Shown: in pieces, positions 56,996 to 64,000 of the stretch
Layout: each line of letters begins with the position of its first letter
Numbering within the stretch: the first letter of the stretch is position 1
Assembly: GCF_007991175.1 (NCBI RefSeq)
Contig: NZ_BJXV01000002.1
Location: forward strand, 343,194-407,193
DNA from: Halovibrio variabilis
GTDB taxonomy: Bacteria; Pseudomonadota; Gammaproteobacteria; Pseudomonadales; Halomonadaceae
DNA length: 64,000 nucleotides
Reading direction: 5' to 3'
Translations under genes and position numbers: made by a program
The notes under the pieces: model-generated
What the model saw: only the letters and a program-made list of their open reading frames with translations
Databases searched by the model: none
What the model was told of the DNA's origin: nothing

Positions 56996-57670
56996 TCACT
57001 TTTTCACCTGGGGAGCGTTAGCACTTGGCTTGGGTGCCGGTACACTGACCCCGCAGCCTTTTAGAATAACGTGCTCTAGAAAGACGGAGATGGATTCAAG
57101 ATCATCTTCGGTTAACGCATCTCGGCCTAGAATACCGCTCACCTGAGCGCTATATTCAGTGTAATGCTGGGTTGAAGACCAAATCAGAAAAATTAGCCAG
57201 CGGGGGTCTACCGCGTCCATTTTTCCTTGTGCCGACCACTCGCGCATGATCGCCGCGCGCGAGGCTACCCACTCGCGTAATTCACCCGCTAAATACTCAT
57301 TCAGAAACGGTGCACCGGCTAAAATTTCCGCCGCAAATAATTTTGAGCCTTTGGGATAGCGCTGCCCAAGGACCATCTTGGTGCGAATAAAGTCGCTTAA
57401 CACCGTATGAGGATCACTTTCAGGGGTGATATCTTCCAAAACTGCATTCCAACGCGACATCATACGGTTGAGCAGACGTACATACAGCGCCTGCTTGCTG
57501 CCCATGTAATAGAGAATATTGGCTTTTGGCAAACCGGCGCGATCCGCAATCGCTTGTAAGCTCGCGCCGCGGTAACCGTGCTGAGCAAACACCTCCTCGG
57601 CGGCAGCCAGGATAGTCGCCTCGGCCCTTTCACGGCTCGGATTTTCTTGAGTGGCGGATATGACAGTCAT
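56996..57670 (-). CDS. TetR family regulator, RutR-like
   Basis: DNA-binding regulator of 224 aa. The N-terminal TetR helix-turn-helix is at about residues 18-64 (AEEVFAQHGYRGASLQAIADRAGLPKANILYYMGSK, seen as GASLQAIADRAGLPKANILYY). The C-terminal domain resembles E. coli RutR/YcdC strongly: YPKGSKLFAAEILAGAPFL, DPRWLIFLIWSSTQHYTEY. RutR senses uracil/thymine and controls pyrimidine and purine catabolic genes. It is divergent from the xdh-guaD operon; a perfect palindrome (57833-57846) in the gap is a likely operator. The effector in this organism is unknown. Confidence 0.85.
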   Translation of the reverse strand: MTVISATQENPSRERAEATILAAAEEVFAQHGYRGASLQAIADRAGLPKANILYYMGSKQALYVRLLNRMMSRWNAVLEDITPESDPHTVLSDFIRTKMVLGQRYPKGSKLFAAEILAGAPFLNEYLAGELREWVASRAAIMREWSAQGKMDAVDPRWLIFLIWSSTQHYTEYSAQVSGILGRDALTEDDLESISVFLEHVILKGCGVSVPAPKPSANAPQVKK

Positions 57671-57832
57671 TAAAAGAGTCCCTTAAAAGAGTGACATGGC
57701 TGAGCGACCTGGAGGCGTTTCGCGGTGGGTTTAACGCCCCAAAAGTTAACATTGCACACAAGCTTGCCCCACCCTTGTGCAGCGAGCCAATACTTGCAAG
57801 GTGAGGCGTTTTGTCTCAAGCTCAAGCCATAC

Positions 57833-57846
57833 TGACCGATCGGTCA
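57833..57846. promoter_or_regulatory. Putative operator of the RutR-like regulator
   Basis: The perfect 14-bp palindrome TGACCGATCGGTCA lies 53 bases upstream of the xdhA start and about 160 from the regulator start. The arms TGACC/GGTCA agree with the published RutR consensus (TTGACCA-NN-TGGTCAA); the core bases differ. Confidence 0.7.
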
Positions 57847-57849
57847 ACA

Positions 57850-57879
57850 CAATCCCGGTCTATACAATCCCGATCTATA
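57850..57879. repeat. Imperfect 15-bp tandem repeat in the xdhA leader
   Basis: Units caatcccggtctata (57850-57864) and caatcccgatctata (57865-57879) differ at one base and are followed by a partial gaatc. They lie between the palindrome and the xdhA start and include TATACAAT-like sequences that could serve as a -10. Confidence 0.8.
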
Positions 57880-57899
57880 GAATCACAGTGGAGTTTGGC

Positions 57900-59357
57900 A
57901 TGGCCACGATTGCGTTCCTGCTCAATGGTGCCCCTCAACGGTGTGACGTTGCACCCGATACGAGCATTTTAACCTTATTGCGTGAGCATTTGGCCCAAAC
58001 GGGCACAAAGGAGGGCTGCGCTTCCGGTGACTGTGGCGCCTGCACCGTGGCCATTGGTGAGTTAACCGCTGGAACCCAAGCGTTTAACAGTGCCAATGCG
58101 TGTATTACCCCCGCCCACCAGCTTCAAGGTAGGCACTTGGTCACCGTGGAAGGATTATCGGAAAAGGGTCATTTGCACCCTGCCCAGGAAGCCATGATCG
58201 AATGCCATGGCAGCCAGTGTGGCTTTTGCACGCCGGGTATCGTTATGTCGCTGTTCACATTGCATAACGACCTTACCCAACGCCCTGCTCCGCTGACACC
58301 TGAACGCCTAGAAGCAACCCTGGGTGGCAACCTCTGCCGCTGCACGGGCTATCGGCCTATTCGTGATGCCGCGCTGCAGATGCAAGCTATCCCCTACCAG
58401 CGACCACAATGGTATGACGCGGCATTGCCAACGACAGAAAACGATGCGCAGGTAATTGATTTGGCGGGGTCAACTGCCTTTTTTGCTCAGCCAACGTCAC
58501 TGAAAGAATTAACACAGCTACGTCAAACAGCGCCTCAGGCACGCTTGGTGGCGGGCGGCACCGACCTTTGGCTGGAGAGCACTCAGCGCTTGGCAAACCT
58601 TGATCAGTTGATTGATGTTTCTCGCGTTGCCGAGCTACTAACGGTTGAAGAAGCAACCTTTGAAACTCAAACCGGCTGGTGGGTGGGTGCCGGGGTGACT
58701 TACACCCAGCTTGAGCCACTCTTTGACGCTCACTTTCCCGCCTTTGCTCATCTACTGCACCGTTTAGGCTCTCAGCAGATACGCAACCGGGGCACGTTGG
58801 GCGGCAATATAGCCAACGCTTCACCTATCGGTGATACACCTCCCGTGCTACTGGCCCTAGATGCCCAGGTAGAGCTTGCCAGCGTAAACGGCAAGCGTTA
58901 CTTAGCGCTTGAAGATTTCTTTCTGGATTATAAAAAGACCGCTTTAGCCGCTGACGAAGTTGTTTCGCGTATCTTTATCCCACGACTGCCTGAAAGCCGC
59001 CAGCTGCGTGTTTGGAAACTCTCCAAGCGTCGCGAAGATGATATATCCGCCCTGCTCTGTGCCTTTAGCTATCGCCTAGAGCAAAATACGTTGCACGATG
59101 TGCGGCTTGCCTTGGGGGGCATGGCGGCAATTCCAAAACGCGCCTACGACGTTGAAGCGGCGCTCGAAGGCCAGCCTGTTAGTAAAGCGGCGTTTCGCGC
59201 TGCTCAGCAGGCACTCGCCCATGACTTCCAACCCATGAATGATGTACGCGGCAGCCAAGCGTATCGTCAGCAAGCGGCGGCAAACTTACTAGAGCGCCTT
59301 TACCTTTCGCTCTCAGTGCCTAACCAAGAGGTGATGCTCCATGCGTACGCTCACTAA
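57900..59357 (+). CDS. xdhA: Xanthine dehydrogenase small subunit (Fe-S/FAD)
   Basis: Electron-transfer subunit of 485 aa. Two [2Fe-2S] motifs are in the N-terminal 165 residues: GCASGDCGACTV (plant-type) and CGFCTPG with GGNLCRCTGYRPI. An FAD-binding domain (about 190-370; VAGGTDLWLE, RNRGTLGGNIANASPIGD) and CO-dehydrogenase flavoprotein C-terminal domain follow. It passes electrons from the molybdenum centre to NAD+. The ATG at 57900 has GGAG upstream; the open frame reading 41 codons further back crosses the palindrome and repeats and is not coding. It overlaps xdhB by 17 bases. Confidence 0.93.
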   Translation: MATIAFLLNGAPQRCDVAPDTSILTLLREHLAQTGTKEGCASGDCGACTVAIGELTAGTQAFNSANACITPAHQLQGRHLVTVEGLSEKGHLHPAQEAMIECHGSQCGFCTPGIVMSLFTLHNDLTQRPAPLTPERLEATLGGNLCRCTGYRPIRDAALQMQAIPYQRPQWYDAALPTTENDAQVIDLAGSTAFFAQPTSLKELTQLRQTAPQARLVAGGTDLWLESTQRLANLDQLIDVSRVAELLTVEEATFETQTGWWVGAGVTYTQLEPLFDAHFPAFAHLLHRLGSQQIRNRGTLGGNIANASPIGDTPPVLLALDAQVELASVNGKRYLALEDFFLDYKKTALAADEVVSRIFIPRLPESRQLRVWKLSKRREDDISALLCAFSYRLEQNTLHDVRLALGGMAAIPKRAYDVEAALEGQPVSKAAFRAAQQALAHDFQPMNDVRGSQAYRQQAAANLLERLYLSLSVPNQEVMLHAYAH

Positions 59358-61764
59358 ACTGGACGGCGATAGCAGCCGGGCTCGCCGTGAATTACACCAC
59401 CACATTCAAGGCTCTGGCCCGTTGGCACGTCATACCGTCGACAGTAACGGCCAGCGCCAAGCGGGTAGCCCCAGCTTTCACGAGAGCGCCGAAAAACACG
59501 TCACCGGCAAGGCCGCTTATATCGACGACTTGGCCGCACCGGCCGATGCGCTGCATGTAGCGCTTGGTCTATCGCCAACAGCACACGGCACCTTAACGCA
59601 ACTTGATCTCAGCAAGGTGAAACAAGCGCCTGGGGTGGTCGATGTGATTACCTTTCATGAGGTGCCGGGGCATACCGATATCGGGCCGGTTTTTCCAGGC
59701 GATCCCATCTTTGTCGAGCAGGCGATCAGCTATGCAGGCCAGTGCCTCTTTGCCGTGGCGGCAACGTCGCTGCAGCTGGCTCGCCGTGCCGTCAAGTTAG
59801 CCACCATCAGCATTGATGAGCAGCCTGCCAGCTTAGATCCGGTGGTCTCGGTGGAGCGCGAAGAGTTTGTGCGCCCGACCCACGTACAAACCCGTGGCGA
59901 TTGGCAAAAGGCGCTTGATCAAGCGACACAGCTGATTGAGGGCGAGCTATTCGTTGGCGGGCAAGAGCATTTTTACCTGGAAGGCCAGGCCTGCGTGGTT
60001 CATCCCACCGAGGATGAAGGCGTCATTGTCCACACTTCCAACCAGCACCCGAGCGAGACCCAGAAGCTGGTAGCGGAGGTGCTCGATATTCCTTTTCATG
60101 CCGTGACCGTTGAAGTACGTCGTATGGGCGGTGGCTTTGGCGGCAAAGAGACCCAGGCATCGCCCTGGGCGTGTATTGCCGCGATCATTGCCCGCCGCAC
60201 CGGTAAGACGGTACGGCTGCGCTTACCGCGTAGCGACGATATGCATGCCACGGGCAAACGCCACCCTTTCCATAACCGCTATCGGTTAGCCATTGATACC
60301 CAGGGCATCATTCAGGGCGGTGAGATTACGGTGATTGGTGACTGCGGCTACTCGCCGGATCTTTCCGACGCCATCGTTGATCGTGCGATGTTTCATGCCG
60401 ACAATGCCTACTCGCTGGGGGATGCTCAAGTAGTCGGGCATCGAGCCAAAACCCACACGGCTTCCAATACCGCATTCCGGGGCTTCGGTGGCCCCCAAGG
60501 TATGATGATTATTGAAGCAGCCATGGATGATATTGCCCGCCAGATTGGCGAAGACCCGCTGACCGTGCGTAAGCGCAACTTCTACCGTGAGGGTCGCGAC
60601 GTCACCCACTATGGCCAGCAGGTCGATCAGTTACAGCTGCTGCACACGCTGGTTGAAACCCTCGAAAGCGACAGCGATTACTGGGCTCGCCGCAAGGCGG
60701 TCAGTGATTTCAACGCCACCAGCCCTGTTATTAAGAAAGGGCTGGCACTGACCCCGGTCAAATTTGGCATCTCGTTTACCGCCAAGCACCTTAATCAGGC
60801 GGGTGCCCTGCTGCATGTTTACACTGACGGCAGCGTAATGATTAATCACGGCGGTACCGAGATGGGACAAGGGCTGCATACCAAAATATGTCAGGTAGTG
60901 GCACGTGAGTTGGGCCTGGATCTAGATAAAGTGCGCATTACCGCGACACGAACCGATAAAGTCCCCAACACATCCCCTACCGCTGCTTCTAGCGGTGCGG
61001 ACTTAAACGGCATGGCAGCACGCGATGCCGCCAGCAAGCTGCGCGAACGCCTGTTTGATTTTGCCGCCGAGCATTATTCAGAGGGCTTGGATCGCGAAGG
61101 CATGCGCCTTGAAGACGGCTTACTGGTGGCCGGATTCGGCGAAAGCGAGCGCCGCGTTCCCTGGGGTGAGCTAGTGCAAACGGCCTATCTCAATCGTATT
61201 TCACTATCAGAAAAAGGCTTCTATGCCACACCACTTATTCACTATGATCGCTCGGTCGGCCAAGGGCGCCCCTTTTATTACTATGCGTTTGGCGCGGCGG
61301 TAGCGGAAGTCAGCGTGGATACGCTAAGCGGTGAGTATCAGGTAGAGCGTGTCGATATCTTGCACGATGTGGGTGACTCGCTAAATCCTGCCATTGATAT
61401 TGGCCAAGTAGAGGGTGGTTTTATTCAAGGGATGGGCTGGTTGACCAGCGAAGAGCTTAAGTGGAACGATAAAGGCGTGCTGGTTAGCGATGGCCCGGCG
61501 ACCTATAAAATCCCGACCTTTGGCGATCTACCGCCTATCTTCAATGTCTCGCTATTGGAAGGCCACCCCAACTCCATGGCCAGTCTCTACCGCTCCAAAG
61601 CAGTCGGCGAGCCCCCGCTTATGCTGGGTATTTGTGTCTGGTCGGCCCTGCGTGATGCCCTTTCGAGCCTTACCGATTACGCCATGTCACCTCACCTAGA
61701 CACACCGGCCACGCCAGAGCGGGTAATGCTGGCGGCCAATGCCATTAGGAAGAAAGCACTGTGA
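59341..61764 (+). CDS. xdhB: Xanthine dehydrogenase molybdopterin-binding subunit
   Basis: Catalytic molybdenum subunit of 807 aa that hydroxylates hypoxanthine and xanthine to urate. An a/b hammerhead domain (about 45-160; HVTGKAAYIDDLAAP) is followed by molybdopterin-binding regions: RRMGGGFGGKETQ, AFRGFGGPQGMM, GGTEMGQGLHTKI, and the active-site Glu in KAVGEPPLMLG. The start at 59341, inside the end of xdhA, has GAGGTG upstream. It overlaps the GTG start of xdhC by four bases. Confidence 0.93.
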   Translation: MRTLTKLDGDSSRARRELHHHIQGSGPLARHTVDSNGQRQAGSPSFHESAEKHVTGKAAYIDDLAAPADALHVALGLSPTAHGTLTQLDLSKVKQAPGVVDVITFHEVPGHTDIGPVFPGDPIFVEQAISYAGQCLFAVAATSLQLARRAVKLATISIDEQPASLDPVVSVEREEFVRPTHVQTRGDWQKALDQATQLIEGELFVGGQEHFYLEGQACVVHPTEDEGVIVHTSNQHPSETQKLVAEVLDIPFHAVTVEVRRMGGGFGGKETQASPWACIAAIIARRTGKTVRLRLPRSDDMHATGKRHPFHNRYRLAIDTQGIIQGGEITVIGDCGYSPDLSDAIVDRAMFHADNAYSLGDAQVVGHRAKTHTASNTAFRGFGGPQGMMIIEAAMDDIARQIGEDPLTVRKRNFYREGRDVTHYGQQVDQLQLLHTLVETLESDSDYWARRKAVSDFNATSPVIKKGLALTPVKFGISFTAKHLNQAGALLHVYTDGSVMINHGGTEMGQGLHTKICQVVARELGLDLDKVRITATRTDKVPNTSPTAASSGADLNGMAARDAASKLRERLFDFAAEHYSEGLDREGMRLEDGLLVAGFGESERRVPWGELVQTAYLNRISLSEKGFYATPLIHYDRSVGQGRPFYYYAFGAAVAEVSVDTLSGEYQVERVDILHDVGDSLNPAIDIGQVEGGFIQGMGWLTSEELKWNDKGVLVSDGPATYKIPTFGDLPPIFNVSLLEGHPNSMASLYRSKAVGEPPLMLGICVWSALRDALSSLTDYAMSPHLDTPATPERVMLAANAIRKKAL

Positions 61765-62636
61765 GCGAACGTCAAACACCGGAAACCTGGCATGCGGCGC
61801 TGCACCGTTTGCAGCGCGACGGCATCCCCCATGTATTAGCCACTCAGGTGACCAGCGCAGGCTCAACCCCCCGCGAGCCCGGTGCGCGCATGGTGATCAC
61901 TATTGATGCCATCTTCGATACGCTGGGAGGCGGTACCTTTGAATGGCAAACCATTTCCGCCGCACGGGCTTGTTTAGCAGAACAACGCTATGGCCTCAGC
62001 TTAGAAGCCTTTTCTCTGGGTGGACGAAGCGGCCAGTGCTGCGGTGGCTTCGTGAATATCCTCCTGGAAACCTTTCCCGGCGCAACGCACCACATCGCCC
62101 TCTTTGGTGCAGGCCACGTCGGTCAAGAGATCGTCAAGCTAGGCGCTCCGCTTCCCTGGCAGTTGCACTGGTACGATAGCCGAAGCGATGCCTTTGCAGG
62201 GGAGTACCATCAACAACCGCGACTTCACTGTTATTCGCTTCACGCAGCTGAGCAAAGTGTCGCCGCCTTGCCTGCCAACACCCATGCACTGGTATTGACG
62301 CACAACCATGACGAAGACTATGCGCTGATTAAAGCGCTGATTGAACGCAATGATATAGCGTCGATCGGACTCATTGGTTCTGACAGCAAATGGGCAAGTT
62401 TTGCAGGGCGGCTGAAACGCGAAAGCTACTCCGTTGATAAAATTGCCCGCGTACGCAGTCCCATTGGGCGTATCCACGCCACTAAGCTCAATAATAAAAC
62501 GCCCTATGCGATTGCGCTAACGGTGGTGGCTGAACTGCTTTGGCTAACGGACACGCCCTCTGCTCAAGAAAATCGCGGGCTTGCCCCCCAGGCATTGCAA
62601 ACGTTAATGACCGACTCTTCGACGACCACGAGTTAA
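61761..62636 (+). CDS. xdhC: Xanthine dehydrogenase accessory protein XdhC
   Basis: Maturation factor of 291 aa that binds molybdenum cofactor and promotes its sulfuration and insertion into XdhB. The N-terminal XdhC domain has SAGSTPREPGARMVI and GGRSGQCCGGFVN; a Rossmann-like domain follows (HIALFGAGHVGQEIVKLG, IGLIGSDSKWASF, RSPIGRIHATK). The start is GTG overlapping the xdhB TGA. It is followed by guaD after one base. Confidence 0.92.
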   Translation: MSERQTPETWHAALHRLQRDGIPHVLATQVTSAGSTPREPGARMVITIDAIFDTLGGGTFEWQTISAARACLAEQRYGLSLEAFSLGGRSGQCCGGFVNILLETFPGATHHIALFGAGHVGQEIVKLGAPLPWQLHWYDSRSDAFAGEYHQQPRLHCYSLHAAEQSVAALPANTHALVLTHNHDEDYALIKALIERNDIASIGLIGSDSKWASFAGRLKRESYSVDKIARVRSPIGRIHATKLNNKTPYAIALTVVAELLWLTDTPSAQENRGLAPQALQTLMTDSSTTTS

Positions 62637-62637
62637 T

Positions 62638-63957
62638 ATGAATTTTTCTCCCAATACGTTTATTCGTGCCGAATTGATCAGCTTTGCCCGCGACCCTGGG
62701 GATGGCGACATGCCCGAACCGGATAGCTTAGAGCACTACGGTGACGGTCTGCTGTGGCTAAAGGGCCAGCAAATTCATGCCGTTGGTCATTTCGCCGAAC
62801 TGTCACCTTCGTTACCCAAGGGTGCGGAAGTTCTCGATTATCGTGACAAATTGATTATGCCGGGGTTTATCGATACCCATGTGCACTATGTCCAGTTGGA
62901 TATCATGGCATCTTATGGGCGTCAGCTACTTGACTGGCTAAACGACTACACCTTTCCTGAAGAGTGTCGCTTTGCTAATCATGCCCACGCAGAAGCGCTC
63001 TCTAACGCTTTTTTGGATGAAATGCTGCGTGCGGGCACCACCACGGCGCAAGTATTTGGCTCTAGCCACCCTGGCTCCGTGGATGCCTTTTTCACCGCCT
63101 GCCAAAAACGTCAATTACGCATGCTGGTGGGCAAGGTATTGATGGATCGTAACGCGCCCGAGGCGCTGATGGACGGCGCTTCGGGCATTGCCGACAGCGA
63201 GCGGCTGATTGAGGATTGGCACGGTACTGGGCGACTGGGCTACAGCGTCACGCCGCGCTTTGCGCCCACGTCAACCAAAACCCAAATGGACGCTGCCGGT
63301 GCCCTTCTACGTAATGACCCAACACTTTGGCTACAAACGCATCTAGCAGAAAACAGCGGTGAGCTGGACTGGGTAGCCGAACTCTTTCCCGGTAGCCGTG
63401 ACTACTTGGCTGTTTATGAGGAAGCGGGCTTAGTTGGCCCCCGCAGCACCTTTGCCCACGGCATTCATCTCGATAATGGCATGCGCAAGCGCTTGGCGGA
63501 GCGAGGCGCCAATATCGCTTTTTGCCCCAGTTCCAATCTCTTTCTTGGCAGCGGTTTATTTGACCGTGAAGCCGCTAAACAAACCGGGATGGCATTTACC
63601 TTTGCCAGCGATATAGGTGCAGGCACCGACTTATCGGGCTTTGGCACGCTTAAAGCAGCCTATCAGGTGGGCCAATTGGGCGGCCAACCGCTCACCGCCT
63701 GGCAGGGGTTTTATGGTTTAACCCTGGGTAATGCAAAGGCTCTCTCGCTGGATAGCCATATCGGTCAGTTGGCTCCTAGTCTTGAGGCTGACTTTGTGGT
63801 GATTGACACACAGGCAACATCGCTGCTGTCTCGACGTATCAGTCATTGCACTACGCTTGGTGAGCGGTTATTTGCATTAATGATGCTGGCCGATGACCGC
63901 GCCATTTATGAAACTTGGGCAGGCGGCATCTGCCAGCATCGTAGGGATGAAGTCTGA
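62638..63957 (+). CDS. guaD: Guanine deaminase
   Basis: Zinc amidohydrolase of 439 aa that converts guanine to xanthine, the substrate of the upstream enzyme. Metal and active-site motifs: GFIDTHVHYVQLD, WLQTHLAENSGE, FAHGIHLDN and ASDIGAGTDLSGFGTL. The family's PxFAPT substrate-loop is PRFAPTSTKTQ. Last gene of xdhABC-guaD; the window ends 43 bases later, with no terminator visible in 63958-64000. Confidence 0.94.
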   Translation: MNFSPNTFIRAELISFARDPGDGDMPEPDSLEHYGDGLLWLKGQQIHAVGHFAELSPSLPKGAEVLDYRDKLIMPGFIDTHVHYVQLDIMASYGRQLLDWLNDYTFPEECRFANHAHAEALSNAFLDEMLRAGTTTAQVFGSSHPGSVDAFFTACQKRQLRMLVGKVLMDRNAPEALMDGASGIADSERLIEDWHGTGRLGYSVTPRFAPTSTKTQMDAAGALLRNDPTLWLQTHLAENSGELDWVAELFPGSRDYLAVYEEAGLVGPRSTFAHGIHLDNGMRKRLAERGANIAFCPSSNLFLGSGLFDREAAKQTGMAFTFASDIGAGTDLSGFGTLKAAYQVGQLGGQPLTAWQGFYGLTLGNAKALSLDSHIGQLAPSLEADFVVIDTQATSLLSRRISHCTTLGERLFALMMLADDRAIYETWAGGICQHRRDEV

Positions 63958-64000
63958 AAGCGGCTCTTACTTGAAGCACACCGGGGGGAGGGCAGCTTTT

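Overview
The window reads as an ordinary chromosomal segment of a gammaproteobacterium, most likely a Halomonas-type (Halomonadaceae) halophile. The reasons are the moderate-to-high GC content, the conserved gammaproteobacterial gene orders (tig-clpP-clpX-lon-hupB-ppiD; thrS-infC-rpmI-rplT-pheS-pheT-ihfA; cysS-glnS next to ppiB-lpxH), a caa3-type cytochrome oxidase cluster and an osmolyte ABC importer. The species assignment is inference from gene content. I see no rRNA, tRNA, CRISPR array, insertion sequence, integrase or phage gene. Coding density is very high and only one gap exceeds 300 bases (42306-42612).

Layout. 188-4323: RsuA pseudouridine synthase, a nitrilase-family amidase, the RarD transporter and a chemoreceptor. 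4571-9869: a SulP anion transporter followed by a four-gene Mce/Mla-type lipid ABC transporter whose permease carries a fused STAS domain. 9882-15205 (minus): a three-gene branched-chain 2-oxoacid dehydrogenase operon (E1 alpha, E1 beta, E2) with a Hanks-type protein kinase-like gene directly downstream. 15355-19249 (minus): a YehZYXW/OsmU-type osmolyte importer. 19374-25826: cysS, glnS, ppiB, lpxH, ppiD. 25945-32484 (minus): hupB, lon, clpX, clpP, tig. 32742-33934: a small membrane protein, a flavodoxin and a DUF2788 protein. 34062-41207 (minus): ihfA, pheT, pheS, rplT, rpmI, infC, thrS. 41436-43080: an OmpA-like lipoprotein and a DUF2489 protein. 43177-51289 (minus): cytochrome c oxidase structural genes, assembly factors and heme A synthesis, with the small DUF2909 gene embedded on the opposite strand and a DUF2970 gene at the 5' end. 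51481-56988: a small lipoprotein, an unusual P2-like cation ATPase and the HrpB helicase. 56996-63957: a RutR-like TetR regulator divergent from xdhA-xdhB-xdhC-guaD, a purine (guanine to xanthine to urate) catabolic operon.

How the genes work together. The oxidase cluster is nearly self-contained: subunits I, II and III, the copper chaperone CtaG, SURF1, heme O and heme A synthases, and a thioredoxin-like probable assembly factor. The purine operon encodes guanine deaminase plus the XdhAB enzyme and its XdhC maturation factor, and the intergenic region has a perfect 14-bp palindrome resembling the RutR operator. The protease and translation blocks are housekeeping.

Points that most deserve a second look: the kinase-like gene attached to the 2-oxoacid dehydrogenase operon; infC apparently starting at a non-canonical ATC codon; a P-type ATPase in which all three canonical intramembrane carboxylates are neutral; the palindrome in front of xdhA; a CATG shared by two divergent start codons in the cox cluster; and three AGTACT palindromes phased at exactly 12 bp in the lon leader. 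No clearly undescribed multi-gene system was found; the kinase plus dehydrogenase linkage is the best candidate. All alignments and motif calls were made by eye.
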